Notes: generated by a model from the sequence alone, not told the origin. A stretch of DNA of 64,000 nucleotides from Pseudoalteromonas shioyasakiensis (GCA_013391845.1 CP058414.1:1412501-1476500), one strand, 5' to 3'. Positions 19,347 to 29,079 are shown, counted from the stretch's first letter. Program-made: numbers and translations.

Positions 19347-20654
19347 GACAGTCACTGTAATTTCTTATCACAATCTTGCGGCAGAATATATCTTGTCTAA
19401 ACTTTAGTTACAGCCCATGCATTTTAAATTATCAGTTCAAGGAGTGGACGATGGCTTTAGCAAGGAAGCGGCAAATCTGTTTGTCGAATACTAAATACTA
19501 TCACTGTGTATCCCGATGCGTTAGACGCGCCTACCTTTGCGGAGAAGACACTCTTACAGGTAAATCATATGAACACCGCCGAGGGTGGGTTGAAGATCGT
19601 CTGCTTGTTCTTGCGAAGGTATTTTGTATTGATGTGTGTGCTTATGCAGTGATGAGTAATCATACTCATATTGTGCTTTATGTAGATGATAAAAAAGCAA
19701 ATAGGTTAACCGATAAGGCCGTTCTTTTACGCTGGAATAAGCTCAGTAAAATGACGCCTTTAGGTCAAAACTTCCTCCGTGGTGAGCAATTGAGTGACGT
19801 TCAACAGGCCTTTTTAAATAAAGAGGTTGTAGAATACAGAGCGCGCCTTTCTAGTATTAGTTGGTTCATGCGAATGAGTATATTGCCAGGCGTGCAAATA
19901 AAGAAGACGAATGTACCGGGCATTTTTGGGAAGGGCGCTTCAAGAGCCAAGCACTACTTGATGAATCTGCTCTTTTATCGTGCATGGCCTATGTTGATTT
20001 AAACCCTGTTCGTGCAGAGGTTGCGAGGACCCCAGAGCAATCTAACTATACAAGTTTTAAAAAGCGAAGCCAAAGTGTGAAGAATTCAAAACAACCTAAG
20101 CTACTAGCTCGTTTTGTTGGTGGTATGAACAAGAATAAATCAAAGGGGATACCTTTTGAGTTAAAGTCATACCTGTTACTTGTAGAGCAAACAGGCCGCT
20201 GTATTAGCACGGATAAACGCGGATATATAGATCATCATTTACCTCCTGTCCTTGAGAGGCTTAATCTCGAGCCAGCAAGTTGGCTAACATTAACAACACA
20301 GTTTGAACATTTATTTCACGGTGCTGTAGGACGAATACAAGCTATTGAAAACTACTGTAGTAAAACTGCTCGAAAGCGGCGAAGTAATATAACAAGTTGT
20401 AAGTTATTACTTGCTAGCTAATCTTAAATTTCTCTCAACTTTTATTTTTTGCAAAACATTGCAGCTAACTCGTACTTTCAATTTTCAGAAAGCTAAATCT
20501 TTTATCTTGGTTTTTACTAGTGGATTAAGCTAATAGGGAGGTTGCCTACAAAACGAGTATTTTAGGTTAAAAAATCTAAAGTATTTGAAGATTTAGTAGG
20601 CACTTTTAAGAGTGCCTGTCTTTCAAAGCGTGTTTTTAATTATGGGTGACTGTC
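19347..20654 (+). mobile_element. RAYT-type transposase element with GACAGTCAC ends
   Basis: The left end GACAGTCAC (19347-19355, continuing as TGTAA) and the right end GTGACTGTC (20646-20654) are exact 9-bp inverted repeats around a decayed REP-associated Y1 transposase gene. Before the right end lies a hairpin AGGCACT/AGTGCCT (20598-20617). The left end abuts the nqrM terminator and the right end lies 8 bases from the stop codon of the neighbouring peptidase. No target duplication is evident, as expected for HUH enzymes. The boundaries are inferred from the repeats only. Confidence 0.6.
19451..20421 (+). pseudogene. REP-associated Y1 transposase, frameshifted
   Basis: The first frame starts at ATG 19451 after AGGAG and reads MALARKRQICLSNTKYYHCV, with RAYLCGEDTLTGKSYEHRR and the HUH-type motif MSNHTHIVLYV. 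It loses homology at about 19873 after SWFMR. The downstream frame resumes with NEYIARRANKEDECTGHFWE, GRFKSQALLDE and YVDLNPVRAEV, and runs to 20421. Relatives usually carry about two more residues between FMR and NEY, which fits a 7-base deletion. The total would be about 323 codons, normal for the marine subgroup. The protein is probably inactive. Confidence 0.85.
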
Positions 20655-20662
20655 TTTTGTTA

Positions 20663-22021
20663 TTAACTTTCTAGATTAATTAACTCAGTCCCCAAAATAG
20701 CATACTTATTTATGCCGTCGGCTTGTAAGAAAAAAGCAGCAGGGGCGTGAAGAGATGGTATTGATGTAAATATACTTTTGCACGCGTAAACTGGCCATTT
20801 TGAGGTGTTTTTTAATTTGTTCATATCACCCGAAAAACAGCTATAGCCTTGTTTTAAAATATTTTTATAGCTACTTTCTGTAAGCGTTAACGATTTATTT
20901 AAAACAAAGCTGTTACCTGCCTTAAAGCTTAGGCTGCTTGCATCTAAACTCGTATAACCTTGGCGGATACTACTTATATCACCTAGCTCTTTGATTACAG
21001 GTGACTGTCCTTTATTGTTAATTGCAATATCTATCTGGTAATCACCTAGCTCACTATTTACGATTATGTCGTCTATTAGTAAGTCGACCCAATTGTCTTT
21101 AGCGTTAAATGGAATAGCGTGATATTGCGATATCCTCGCGTCTTTCCACTCCCCCGAAGTTAACGAATCAATCGTCTTTTTGTATAAAACACGGTTAACC
21201 TTGCGTGCTATTTGTCGGTTTGGATCATTAGGGTACGCTCCTGATTCAATTAATATTGTTCTAATACCCTTTTCCGAAAAAGTATCCCCAAAGCTACGGT
21301 ATGAGTAACTGTCGTTGTACTTTCCTAAGTGGCCTGGGATTATTGTTTCAACCGTTTTAGCTAAGTGGGCTATAAACTGCATAGCCTCGCCGCGACTTTT
21401 ATTTACTTCTCTCGCTTCGTTATAGGCTGGCGCTAGCACTGAAATGGTGGCTTGTTTACCTTTTTTTCCTGCTCCGTAATATGCGTTCTGATCATGTAAA
21501 TTAAAGCCAAAGTCAGGTTTAAACTGATTTGCGGCAGCCATTAGTATTTGCCCTTCTTTTGTGCGAAGAGCTTTAGCATCGCGATTTAAATCAATTCCTT
21601 GAGCATTATAACGGGTTTGTACGGCCGCGCCGTCAGGGTTCACCATAGGGATTATGAGAAGGGATATTTTCTGTCGCCAGCTTTTTAGCCATTGTGCGTT
21701 TTCATCAGCTGTTATGAAGCTTAAAAAGTCCATAAGTGCGGCAGTTGCAGTGTTTTCGTCGCCGTGCATTTGGCTCCACATCATCACTTTGATTGGGCCT
21801 GTGCCAATTTTAAGAGAATTGAGTGCCTGTCCTTGAAATGAGGTACCAATTTGTTCTAGTTTGACGCTAGGATGCTTTGCTACTTTTTTTAAGTGTGGCT
21901 CAATATCGGTGTAATAAATCGCGGGTTTATTTAATCCATTCACTACGGTGTCTTCAATCGTATTTGCGAGTACGCTGTTACTTAATGCTAAAATGGCTGC
22001 AGCGAGTGCATATTGACGCAT
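20663..22021 (-). CDS. Secreted M14-family zinc carboxypeptidase
   Basis: A 452-residue exported metallopeptidase. A signal peptide (MRQYALAAAILALSNSVLA) precedes an M14 catalytic domain with the zinc ligands in QMHGDEN (HxxE) and FNLHDQ, the substrate-binding NPDG and DLNRD segments, and the catalytic glutamate in ILIESGAYPND. Residues after about 320 form a C-terminal extension of unknown role. Substrates may be peptides or peptidoglycan fragments. Its stop codon is only 8 bases from the transposase element, so insertion may have removed its natural terminator. Confidence 0.88.
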   Translation of the reverse strand: MRQYALAAAILALSNSVLANTIEDTVVNGLNKPAIYYTDIEPHLKKVAKHPSVKLEQIGTSFQGQALNSLKIGTGPIKVMMWSQMHGDENTATAALMDFLSFITADENAQWLKSWRQKISLLIIPMVNPDGAAVQTRYNAQGIDLNRDAKALRTKEGQILMAAANQFKPDFGFNLHDQNAYYGAGKKGKQATISVLAPAYNEAREVNKSRGEAMQFIAHLAKTVETIIPGHLGKYNDSYSYRSFGDTFSEKGIRTILIESGAYPNDPNRQIARKVNRVLYKKTIDSLTSGEWKDARISQYHAIPFNAKDNWVDLLIDDIIVNSELGDYQIDIAINNKGQSPVIKELGDISSIRQGYTSLDASSLSFKAGNSFVLNKSLTLTESSYKNILKQGYSCFSGDMNKLKNTSKWPVYACKSIFTSIPSLHAPAAFFLQADGINKYAILGTELINLES

Positions 22022-22308
22022 AACTATCTCTTTTATTCTTTATTTTTGGTTTTGTTAGAATATTATATTTTAATGGGTTTGGCTAATCCTTGCTCAGTAT
22101 TTAATCTTCAGTTATTACTGACTTAGTATGCTTAAAACGGTATTTATGCTTTAAAACGTTATTAATATGCTATTTTCATTTTCTTCATTGCTTTTAGCTA
22201 TATAAAATAAAGTATTAATTTTAAATACTTAGCTTTAATTAAATCGGTTTTTTACACATTGATAGCGTGTGGTTAAACAATACTTAACTTTGTGCTGCCA
22301 AATTCTAC

Positions 22309-22336
22309 TTGTACCGTCTGTTGACTTTGTTATACT
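22309..22336 (+). promoter_or_regulatory. Sigma-70-like promoter upstream of the cyo cluster
   Basis: TTGTAC (22309-22314) and TATACT (22331-22336) are separated by 16 bases. Transcription would begin near 22343 and read toward the hypothetical membrane protein and cyoA. Confidence 0.55.
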
Positions 22337-22347
22337 CCACACCGAAA

Positions 22348-22365
22348 TTTCAGTAATTACTGAAA
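22348..22365. promoter_or_regulatory. Perfect 18-bp palindrome, candidate operator
   Basis: TTTCAGTAATTACTGAAA is self-complementary over all 18 bases and lies 11 bases beyond the -10 box, at about +5 to +22 of the presumed transcript. That position suits a dimeric repressor. The regulator is not identified. Confidence 0.55.
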
Positions 22366-22454
22366 CTTTATTGATGAAGATCATATTACCGCATTTAAAA
22401 ATAGGGTAAGCCACTTACCTAAAATGCAGTAAAAGCGATAAAAAGGCGTGGGTT

Positions 22455-22874
22455 TTGCGAGCAATTAATCAGTCACAAGGTGCCAAACAGTCTAGCTTAG
22501 CTAGGTTGCAACTGGCTGCGCGTGCATTTTTTGCTGGTAAAGAACTAATGTCAGTTTTAGCCTTGTTGCTGATTAATTCAGCCATGCTAATCAACGGTAC
22601 ATTAGAAGATGCTCAAGGGCTAAGAAGCTTATTAAGTGAAGGTGCTTTATACGAAATCCCACTACTTAATGTGTTGAGTTTTTTAGCTTACCCTGTGGTG
22701 TCTTGCCAATTACTTATTGGTTTATGCTGGTTGGTCTTCCATTTCTTTCCTGCGCGTCGTGCAGGTGTCATTTTACGTAAAGCGGCCTTCGCTGCGCGTG
22801 AAACGATAAAGTCTTTAGTAGTACACAGTGCTCATGGCTGTCGTGCTCCTCCTCGTGTAAGTGGTTGTCTGTAA
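22455..22874 (+). CDS. Hypothetical membrane protein upstream of cyoA
   Basis: The frame can start at TTG 22455 (139 residues) or at an internal ATG at 22548 (MSVLALLLINSAMLIN, 108 residues). Two hydrophobic segments are visible (SVLALLLINSAMLIN and VLSFLAYPVVSCQLLIGLCW), followed by a basic tail with Cys residues (HGCRAPPRVSGCL). It matches no family I know. It lies between the cyo promoter and cyoA, so it would be cotranscribed. Start choice and reality are uncertain; it could also be a leader without a stable product. Confidence 0.45.
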   Translation: MRAINQSQGAKQSSLARLQLAARAFFAGKELMSVLALLLINSAMLINGTLEDAQGLRSLLSEGALYEIPLLNVLSFLAYPVVSCQLLIGLCWLVFHFFPARRAGVILRKAAFAARETIKSLVVHSAHGCRAPPRVSGCL

Positions 22875-23111
22875 ATAAGCTTTGTTGCTTAAGTTCAGCC
22901 ATTTTAGTCGTTTTCTAAGTTGTCTTTACTAAAGCACCTAGTGGGTTTTTTACGCCCAAATTTCAGTCAGCCAACCTAAATTCCCTTACTTTTTAGCGTG
23001 TCGATTTGTCGTGCTCGTTATTCAGCCGAGGGATATCTGTAGCATCTGTTGCAGAAAAGCGTCGTGTACTTATTTCGACAAGTGTTAACTTTTAGGTTGT
23101 AGGATATTCCT

Positions 23112-24026
23112 TTGTCAATTCGAAACCTTTGTAATATTGCTCTAGCGTCTTTAGTGCTGGCTTTGTCTGGCTGTAAAGGCGGGGTACTCGATCCAAAAGG
23201 TCAAATTGGTGTCGACGAGAAGTATTTAATTATCGTAGCTACGGTATTAATGCTGATTGTTGTAATTCCAGTTATTGCCATGACAATTTATTTTGCATGG
23301 AAATACCGTGATGGACGAGATCAAGAAATTTACGCTCCAAAATGGGCGCACTCAAACAAGATTGAAGCTGTAGTTTGGACCATTCCTATCATTATCGTTG
23401 CGATTTTAGGTGTGATCACATGGCAGTCAACGCAACAACTTGACCCATATAAACCACTTGAAGGTAAAGGTGAGCACCTTACTGTTGAAGTTGTTTCTTT
23501 GAACTGGAAATGGTTATTCATTTATCCAGAGCAAGGCATCGCCACAGTGAATGAGCTTGTTTTTCCTGCCAATGTGCCTGTGCAGTACAAGATCACCTCA
23601 GAAAGCACCATGAATTCGTTTTTCATTCCACAGCTTGGTAGCCAAATTTATTCAATGGCAGGTATGGAAACAAAGCTTCACTTAATAGCTGATGAACCGG
23701 GTACTTTTAAAGGCTTCTCTGCTAACTACAGTGGTGCAGGTTTCACCGGTATGAAGTTCGATGCCATTGCAACAGCTACTGAAGCTGATTTCGATGAATG
23801 GGTAAACAAAGTAAAAAATACCGGTTCTGCACTGACTAAGCAAAGCTATGTTGAACTAGCAAAACCAAGTGAATACGACCCAGTTAAATACTATGCCAGC
23901 GTAGATAAAGATATGTTCCATTCAATCGTAATGAAATATATGCAAGCGCATGGCTCTCACGGTGCAATGCAACACGCTATGCCAGAGCACTCAGCTCATA
24001 AGAAGCACAGCGAGGACGAGGAATAA
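23112..24026 (+). CDS. cyoA: Cytochrome bo quinol oxidase subunit II
   Basis: A 304-residue lipoprotein subunit of the proton-pumping quinol oxidase. The signal ends at lipobox ALSGC (Cys21), then two membrane helices and a periplasmic cupredoxin-like domain ([34 protein letters not shown]). The CuA ligands of cytochrome c oxidases are absent, as in CyoA. It starts with TTG at 23112 after a weak AGG. The C-terminus is an unusual His-rich tail ([20 protein letters not shown]). It is first of cyoABCD. Confidence 0.94.
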   Translation: MSIRNLCNIALASLVLALSGCKGGVLDPKGQIGVDEKYLIIVATVLMLIVVIPVIAMTIYFAWKYRDGRDQEIYAPKWAHSNKIEAVVWTIPIIIVAILGVITWQSTQQLDPYKPLEGKGEHLTVEVVSLNWKWLFIYPEQGIATVNELVFPANVPVQYKITSESTMNSFFIPQLGSQIYSMAGMETKLHLIADEPGTFKGFSANYSGAGFTGMKFDAIATATEADFDEWVNKVKNTGSALTKQSYVELAKPSEYDPVKYYASVDKDMFHSIVMKYMQAHGSHGAMQHAMPEHSAHKKHSEDEE

Positions 24027-24028
24027 TC

Positions 24029-26017
24029 ATGTCGTTGTTAGGTAAATTAACATTAGACGCAATCCCGTTTCATGAACCAATTATCATGGTTACCATGACG
24101 GTTGTTGCTGTCTTAGGTCTGTTAGTGGCAGGCTTAGTAACAAAATATAAAAAGTGGGGCGTGATTTGGCACGACTGGATCACCTCAATTGACCATAAGC
24201 GTTTAGGTGTTATGTACATCATTCTTGCGCTTATCATGCTTTTCCGTGGTTTCGCGGATGCCATTATGATGCGACTGCAATTAGCAATGGCTACCGGCGG
24301 TGCAAGTGGTTACTTACCACCAGAGCACTATGACCAAATCTTTACGGCGCACGGGGTGATCATGATCATCTTTATGGCGATGCCGTTTATGATTGGTTTA
24401 ATGAACATCATTTTACCTTTGCAAATTGGTGCCCGTGATGTTGCATTCCCATTCTTAAATAACCTTAGCTTTTGGTTAACTGCTGGCGGTGCAATCCTGA
24501 TTAATATCTCACTATTCTTTGGTGAGTTTGCGAAAACAGGTTGGGTTGCATATCCACCGCTGTCTGAGCTGTCATTTAGTCCAGGTGTCGGGGTCGACTA
24601 TTATATATGGGCCTTGCAGATATCCGGCTTGGGTACCTTATTAACATCGGTAAACTTCTTAGCGACTGTATTTAAAATGCGTGCACCAGGCATGACATTA
24701 ATGAAAATGCCTATTTTTACTTGGGCATGTACGTGGGCGAATATCTTAATTGCCGCATCGTTCCCAATTTTAACTGCGGTACTGGCAATGCTAACGCTTG
24801 ACCGTTATCTCGATTTCCACTTTTTCACCAATGAATTAGGTGGTAACGCGATGATGTACATCAACTTATTTTGGGCATGGGGTCACCCTGAAGTTTACAT
24901 TTTGATCTTACCTGCGTTTGGTATTTTCTCAGAAGTTATCTCAACTTTTGCTGGTAAACGCCTGTTTGGTTATAAGTCGATGGTTTATGCAAGCGGTGCG
25001 ATTTCTATTTTAGGTTTTATCGTTTGGCTTCATCATTTCTTTACTATGGGCTCAAGCGCTAACGTTAATGCCTTCTTTGGTGTTATGACCATGGTTATTG
25101 CGGTACCGACCGGGGTTAAGTTGTTTAACTGGTTATTCACTATGTACCGTGGTCGTTTACGTATTACTGTGCCTGTCCTTTGGACTTTAGGTTTCATGGT
25201 GACTTTCACTATCGGTGGTATGACCGGTGTGTTACTTGCTATTCCTGGTGCTGACTACGTATTACATAACAGCTTATTCTTAATTGCTCACTTCCATAAC
25301 ACCATTATTGGTGGTGCGGTATTTGGTTATTTAGCTGGTTTTGCGTTTTGGTTCCCTAAAGCAATGGGCTTCAAACTTGACGAGAGCTGGGGCAGAAGAT
25401 CTTTCTGGTGTTGGTTAATAGGTTTCTTCGTTGCATTCATGCCGTTATATGTACTTGGTTTCTTAGGTATGACACGTCGCTTAAATCACACTAACAACCC
25501 TGATTGGAATATTTGGTTATACATTGCAGCTGGCGGTGCGGTAATCATTATGTTCGGTATCTTGTTCCAAGTTGTGCAACTTGTAGTGAGCTTCAAAAAT
25601 CGCGAGCAACTTGATGATACAACGGGCGATCCGTGGAATGGTCATACCCTTGAGTGGGCATCTGCTTCACCTCCGCAGTACTACAACTTTGCGAAAATTC
25701 CACATGTTGATGACATTGATGCGTGGACAGATATGAAAGAAAAAGGCTTAGCTTACAAACAAGAAGCCTCTTATAGCCCAATTCATATGCCAAAAAATAC
25801 ATCGGCAGGTGTATTAATGAGCGCAGCTTTAACAACCTTCTGTTTTGCCATGATCTGGCACATTTGGTGGCTTGCAGCCTTTGGATTACTGGGTGCTATC
25901 GTGGTGTTCATCAAACGTTGTTACACCAGCGATGTTGATTACTACGTGCAACCAGATGAAATTGTTGAACTAGAAACGGCTCACAATACAGCCGCTACGA
26001 AGGAGGTGAATGCATGA
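24029..26017 (+). CDS. cyoB: Cytochrome bo quinol oxidase subunit I
   Basis: The 662-residue catalytic subunit, which reduces oxygen to water at a heme o-CuB centre while pumping protons. Metal ligands are visible: the heme b His in FTAHGVIMI, the CuB His and crosslinked Tyr in [11 protein letters not shown], the His pair in WLHHFFTMG, and the heme ligands in HFHNT. The length equals that of E. coli CyoB, and the N-terminal [12 protein letters not shown] is distinctive. It lies 2 bases after cyoA, with a good ribosome site. Confidence 0.98.
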   Translation: MSLLGKLTLDAIPFHEPIIMVTMTVVAVLGLLVAGLVTKYKKWGVIWHDWITSIDHKRLGVMYIILALIMLFRGFADAIMMRLQLAMATGGASGYLPPEHYDQIFTAHGVIMIIFMAMPFMIGLMNIILPLQIGARDVAFPFLNNLSFWLTAGGAILINISLFFGEFAKTGWVAYPPLSELSFSPGVGVDYYIWALQISGLGTLLTSVNFLATVFKMRAPGMTLMKMPIFTWACTWANILIAASFPILTAVLAMLTLDRYLDFHFFTNELGGNAMMYINLFWAWGHPEVYILILPAFGIFSEVISTFAGKRLFGYKSMVYASGAISILGFIVWLHHFFTMGSSANVNAFFGVMTMVIAVPTGVKLFNWLFTMYRGRLRITVPVLWTLGFMVTFTIGGMTGVLLAIPGADYVLHNSLFLIAHFHNTIIGGAVFGYLAGFAFWFPKAMGFKLDESWGRRSFWCWLIGFFVAFMPLYVLGFLGMTRRLNHTNNPDWNIWLYIAAGGAVIIMFGILFQVVQLVVSFKNREQLDDTTGDPWNGHTLEWASASPPQYYNFAKIPHVDDIDAWTDMKEKGLAYKQEASYSPIHMPKNTSAGVLMSAALTTFCFAMIWHIWWLAAFGLLGAIVVFIKRCYTSDVDYYVQPDEIVELETAHNTAATKEVNA

Positions 26018-26649
26018 GTACCATTTCTGCAGGGCTCGACACCTTAAACAGCGCACACGGTCATGTCGATGCACATGACCATGAGCACCACGATACAGGT
26101 GGTAACACCGTATTTGGTTTCTGGCTTTACCTAATGACTGACTGCCTGTTGTTTGCATCATTCTTTGCAACCTATGCAGTATTGTTCATGAATACTGCTG
26201 GCGGTGTGTCCGGTAAAGACATTTTTGAACTTGATTTTGTTGCGGTTGAAACCGCAGCACTACTACTCAGTAGTATCACTTTTGGTTTTGCGATGATCTC
26301 TGCTCACGGGCAGAAAAAGGCGGCTACTTTAACTTGGTTGCTGGTTACCTTTGCCTTTGGTGCTGTGTTTATTGGTATGGAAGTATATGAATTCCATCAC
26401 CTAATTGCGCATGGCAATGGCCCTCAGCAAAGTGCCTTTTTAACATCGTTCTTCTCTTTAGTGGGCTTACACGGTCTTCACGTTACAGCAGGTCTTATTT
26501 GGATGACTGTCCTGATGATTGAAGTTGTGCGCCGTGGTTTAAACCCACAAACAGTGACACGCCTAAGTTGTTTAAGCTTATTCTGGCACTTCTTAGATGT
26601 GGTGTGGATCTGTGTATTTACCGTTGTTTATTTAATGGGAGCAATGTAA
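26014..26649 (+). CDS. cyoC: Cytochrome bo quinol oxidase subunit III
   Basis: A 211-residue, five-helix accessory subunit ([52 protein letters not shown]). It overlaps cyoB by 4 bases (ATGA). The N-terminus has an unusual run of histidines ([14 protein letters not shown]). The overlap implies translational coupling within the operon. Confidence 0.96.
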   Translation: MSTISAGLDTLNSAHGHVDAHDHEHHDTGGNTVFGFWLYLMTDCLLFASFFATYAVLFMNTAGGVSGKDIFELDFVAVETAALLLSSITFGFAMISAHGQKKAATLTWLLVTFAFGAVFIGMEVYEFHHLIAHGNGPQQSAFLTSFFSLVGLHGLHVTAGLIWMTVLMIEVVRRGLNPQTVTRLSCLSLFWHFLDVVWICVFTVVYLMGAM

Positions 26650-27008
26650 TGAGTCACAGTGAATCACATGTAATTAATAACTTAGAAGTTCATGCACATA
26701 ATGATCAATCACATGGCAGCGTTAAAGACTATTTAATTGGTTTTGTATTGTCAGTGGTTTTAACGGCTATTCCATTTTGGGCTGTGATGAGTGGCTCGTT
26801 TTCTAAAACGACCACTGCATGGTGCATCGTGAGCATGGCGATTGTGCAAATTTGGGTGCATTTGAAATATTTCTTACACCTAAACTTCAAAACAGAAGAC
26901 GGCAAAGCAAGTTCATTGTCGTTTATCTTTAGTGCTTTAATCATCGTGATGGTGGTTGGTTTGTCGGTGTGGATCATCTACGAATCGAACGCCATGATGA
27001 TGTACTAA
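26649..27008 (+). CDS. cyoD: Cytochrome bo quinol oxidase subunit IV
   Basis: A 119-residue, three-helix subunit thought to assist CuB assembly. SVKDYLIGFVLSVVLTAIPF and AIVQIWVHLKYFLHLNF are typical. The ATG overlaps the cyoC stop codon (TAATG). A frame running further upstream lies inside cyoC and is not the start. The N-terminus is His-rich (SHSESH...HAHNDQSHG). Confidence 0.95.
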   Translation: MSHSESHVINNLEVHAHNDQSHGSVKDYLIGFVLSVVLTAIPFWAVMSGSFSKTTTAWCIVSMAIVQIWVHLKYFLHLNFKTEDGKASSLSFIFSALIIVMVVGLSVWIIYESNAMMMY

Positions 27009-27011
27009 TAA

Positions 27012-27028
27012 CAATTACTTTGTAATTG
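27012..27028 (+). repeat. Small hairpin after cyoD
   Basis: CAATTAC-TTT-GTAATTG, a perfect 7-bp stem 3 bases after the cyoD stop codon, without a T-run. It may stabilise the cyoABCD message. Confidence 0.5.
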
Positions 27029-27038
27029 GTAAAAAGAT

Positions 27039-27113
27039 TTACGAAAGGAGCTGGTTAGTCTGAGGTTGTGTCTCCAGTTCTTACAGTCTGTTACTAACTA
27101 GTTTCTTTCGTAA
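27039..27113 (+). promoter_or_regulatory. Large stem-loop between cyoD and cyoE
   Basis: The arms 27039-27059 and 27093-27113 pair over 21 bases. The only three differences from a perfect inverted repeat become G-U pairs in the plus-strand transcript. The loop is 33 bases. There is no T-run, so this looks like an RNA-level control or processing element that could set cyoE output against cyoABCD, rather than a terminator. Confidence 0.6.
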
Positions 27114-27150
27114 TATTGCGTTTGTGCTGAAAATTAGAGGAGTCGAGGAA

Positions 27151-28035
27151 GTGTTTCGACGTTATTTAAATGTCACTAAACCTGGCATTATCATGGGCAA
27201 TTTGATCTCTGTCGCGGGGGGATTCTTGCTAGCCTCTCGCGGTGATATTGACCCATGGTTAATGATCGCAACCTTACTAGGGTTATCTTTAGTAGTGGCA
27301 TCAGGATGCGCGATCAATAACGTAATTGATCGTGATATTGATGTTGCTATGGCGCGCACTCGCAAACGCGTCACAGTAACTGGCGAAATGTCAGCAAAGG
27401 CAGCTATGGCACATGGCATCGTGCTTGGTGTTATTGGTTTCGGCTTATTAGCTGTGTATACCAACGTAGTGGCACTCTTATTTGCTACTTTTGGTTACGT
27501 CATCTACGTAGGTGTGTACAGCTTATATATGAAACGTCGTTCTGTGTACGGCACCTTTGTAGGAAGTTTATCTGGCGCAGTACCGCCTGTAGTGGGGTAT
27601 TGTGCCGTGACTGGGCAGTTTGATGCTGGTGCTGTGATTTTATTGGTTATGTTTAGTCTATGGCAAATGCCTCATTCATATGCAATTGCAATCTTTCGTT
27701 ATAACGACTACCAAGCGGCCAGAATTCCTGTGTTACCTGTAGCGCAGGGGATCGAGAAGGCAAAGCATCACATTGTTTTATATATCGCCGTGTATGCGTT
27801 GGTTGTGATGTTATTAACCATTAGTGGTTATACAGGTTTAGCCTTTATGGCTGTAGCTTGTACAACGAGTTTTTGGTGGTTGCTAATGGCGCTTCGTGGC
27901 TATCGTCGCAATATTGATGTAAGCGGCTGGGCGCGCCAAGTGTTTGCTTTTTCAATTGTAAACATCACGGTTTTGAGCATAGCTATGGCTTTAGATTACC
28001 ATTCGGTAGCTCCACAGCTACTTGTTTTAACTTAG
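27151..28035 (+). CDS. cyoE: Heme o synthase (protoheme IX farnesyltransferase)
   Basis: A 294-residue membrane prenyltransferase that adds farnesyl to heme b, making heme o for the oxidase encoded upstream. Conserved motifs are [33 protein letters not shown] (the Asp-rich substrate site) and [14 protein letters not shown]. The chosen GTG at 27151 has AGGAG nine bases upstream and gives the standard N-terminus ([11 protein letters not shown]); a GTG at 27124 would add nine atypical residues. It follows a stem-loop and ends in a strong terminator. Confidence 0.95.
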   Translation: MFRRYLNVTKPGIIMGNLISVAGGFLLASRGDIDPWLMIATLLGLSLVVASGCAINNVIDRDIDVAMARTRKRVTVTGEMSAKAAMAHGIVLGVIGFGLLAVYTNVVALLFATFGYVIYVGVYSLYMKRRSVYGTFVGSLSGAVPPVVGYCAVTGQFDAGAVILLVMFSLWQMPHSYAIAIFRYNDYQAARIPVLPVAQGIEKAKHHIVLYIAVYALVVMLLTISGYTGLAFMAVACTTSFWWLLMALRGYRRNIDVSGWARQVFAFSIVNITVLSIAMALDYHSVAPQLLVLT

Positions 28036-28071
28036 AAAAAAGTTGCTAACATATCCCAATGTTACAGTAGC

Positions 28072-28106
28072 AAAGGCCCGGTTTTTTTCTCCACCGGGCC
28101 TTTTTT
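28072..28106 (+). terminator. Terminator of the cyo cluster
   Basis: AAAGGCCCGG/CCGGGCCTTT with a T-run after it, between convergent genes. On the minus strand the following bases are less T-rich, so it mainly serves cyoE. Confidence 0.88.
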
Positions 28107-28117
28107 CTTTGTCGTTA

Positions 28118-29026
28118 TTAAAAGCGAGCCGCTTGTTCAACTACAATGCCGTGACGAGCCGCTAAACGGCGATGATCTTTATCATAACCCCCACCAATTA
28201 CTGTTGCGACAGGTACATTGCGCTCAAGGCAGCGCTTGAAGACTAAATGGTCGCGTTGCTCTATCCCTTGCCAGCTTATATCAAGTTTACCTAAACCATC
28301 TTGCTGCCATACATCAACACCTGCATCATAAAGTACTAAATCTGGGTTTAAGGTGTTTAATAAATAACTCAGAGTATCGTCAACAACGCCTAGGTATTCA
28401 CTGTCAGCGACATTCGGTGCTAAACCTATGTCTAAGTCGCTGGCTGATTTTCGAAACGGAAAATTCTTTTCACAGTGAATAGAGCAGGTATAGGCGTAGG
28501 GCTGATGTTCCAGCATTGCTGCGGTACCATCACCTTGATGAACATCTAAATCAAAAATAAGTATATTGGTCACTTCGCCACTTTTTATCAGGGTTTCGCT
28601 GGTGAAAGCTAAGTCGTTTACCATGCAATAGCCTGAGCCAAAGTCAGTATGAGCATGGTGAGTGCCACCGGCTAAGTGACAAGCGATGCCATGTTTAAGT
28701 GCTAAGCGTGCTGCTTGTAAGGTGCCAAGTGGGGCGGTAAAAGTACGTGCCATCAGCTCTTTTGACCAAGGTAAGCCAATGCGGCGCATCGCCTTTTCAT
28801 CTAATCTATTATGCCAAAGGTCGTTGATGTAATTTTCACAGTGCACTAATTCAAGGGGCTCTGGGGTGCCAAGCACCGGCTGTGTTAGGTTGTCATTTAT
28901 TAATCCAAGGCTTTGTACATGCTCATATAAATAAGCAAACTTACTCATCACAAAGCGATGGTTAGGATCGAAACTAAACGAGTAATTTGGGTGATACACC
29001 AAGGGTAAGTGGGGATTTAACTGCAT
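28118..29026 (-). CDS. Histone-deacetylase-like hydrolase
   Basis: A 302-residue member of the arginase/deacetylase superfamily (class of AcuC and bacterial HDAC-like amidohydrolases). Zinc-site residues are visible in IFDLDVHQGDGTA (D and H) and YDAGVDVW (D); the catalytic histidines lie in GGTHHAHTDFGSGYCMVND. Substrates may be acetylated proteins, polyamines or other acyl amides; sequence alone does not decide. It is the last of three minus-strand genes (ettA, PilZ gene, this), separated by gaps that suggest separate transcripts. Confidence 0.88.
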   Translation of the reverse strand: MQLNPHLPLVYHPNYSFSFDPNHRFVMSKFAYLYEHVQSLGLINDNLTQPVLGTPEPLELVHCENYINDLWHNRLDEKAMRRIGLPWSKELMARTFTAPLGTLQAARLALKHGIACHLAGGTHHAHTDFGSGYCMVNDLAFTSETLIKSGEVTNILIFDLDVHQGDGTAAMLEHQPYAYTCSIHCEKNFPFRKSASDLDIGLAPNVADSEYLGVVDDTLSYLLNTLNPDLVLYDAGVDVWQQDGLGKLDISWQGIEQRDHLVFKRCLERNVPVATVIGGGYDKDHRRLAARHGIVVEQAARF

Positions 29027-29079
29027 AGCTCATTGGATAGCTGAATTTGCTACAGCATAACGAATCTACTGGCAAATGT

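Larger units (their letters stand above)
22022..22454. other. Upstream region of the cyo cluster
   Basis: 433 AT-rich bases between the divergent peptidase gene and the next plus-strand frame. It holds the promoter and palindrome listed separately; no other gene is seen. Confidence 0.5.

Noticed and set aside
21000..21010. GGTGACTGTC inside the M14 peptidase gene, equal to the RAYT right end
   Set aside because: It is inside conserved coding sequence (NNKGQSPVI region) with no palindrome around it; a chance match is likely.
22321..22336. TTGACT as a -35 box for the cyo promoter
   Set aside because: It is only 4 bases from the TATACT box; TTGTAC at 22309 has proper spacing.
23112..28035. Annotation of this cluster as an aa3 cytochrome c oxidase
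   Set aside because: Subunit II is a lipoprotein without CuA ligands and subunit I matches CyoB in length and N-terminus, so it is a quinol oxidase.
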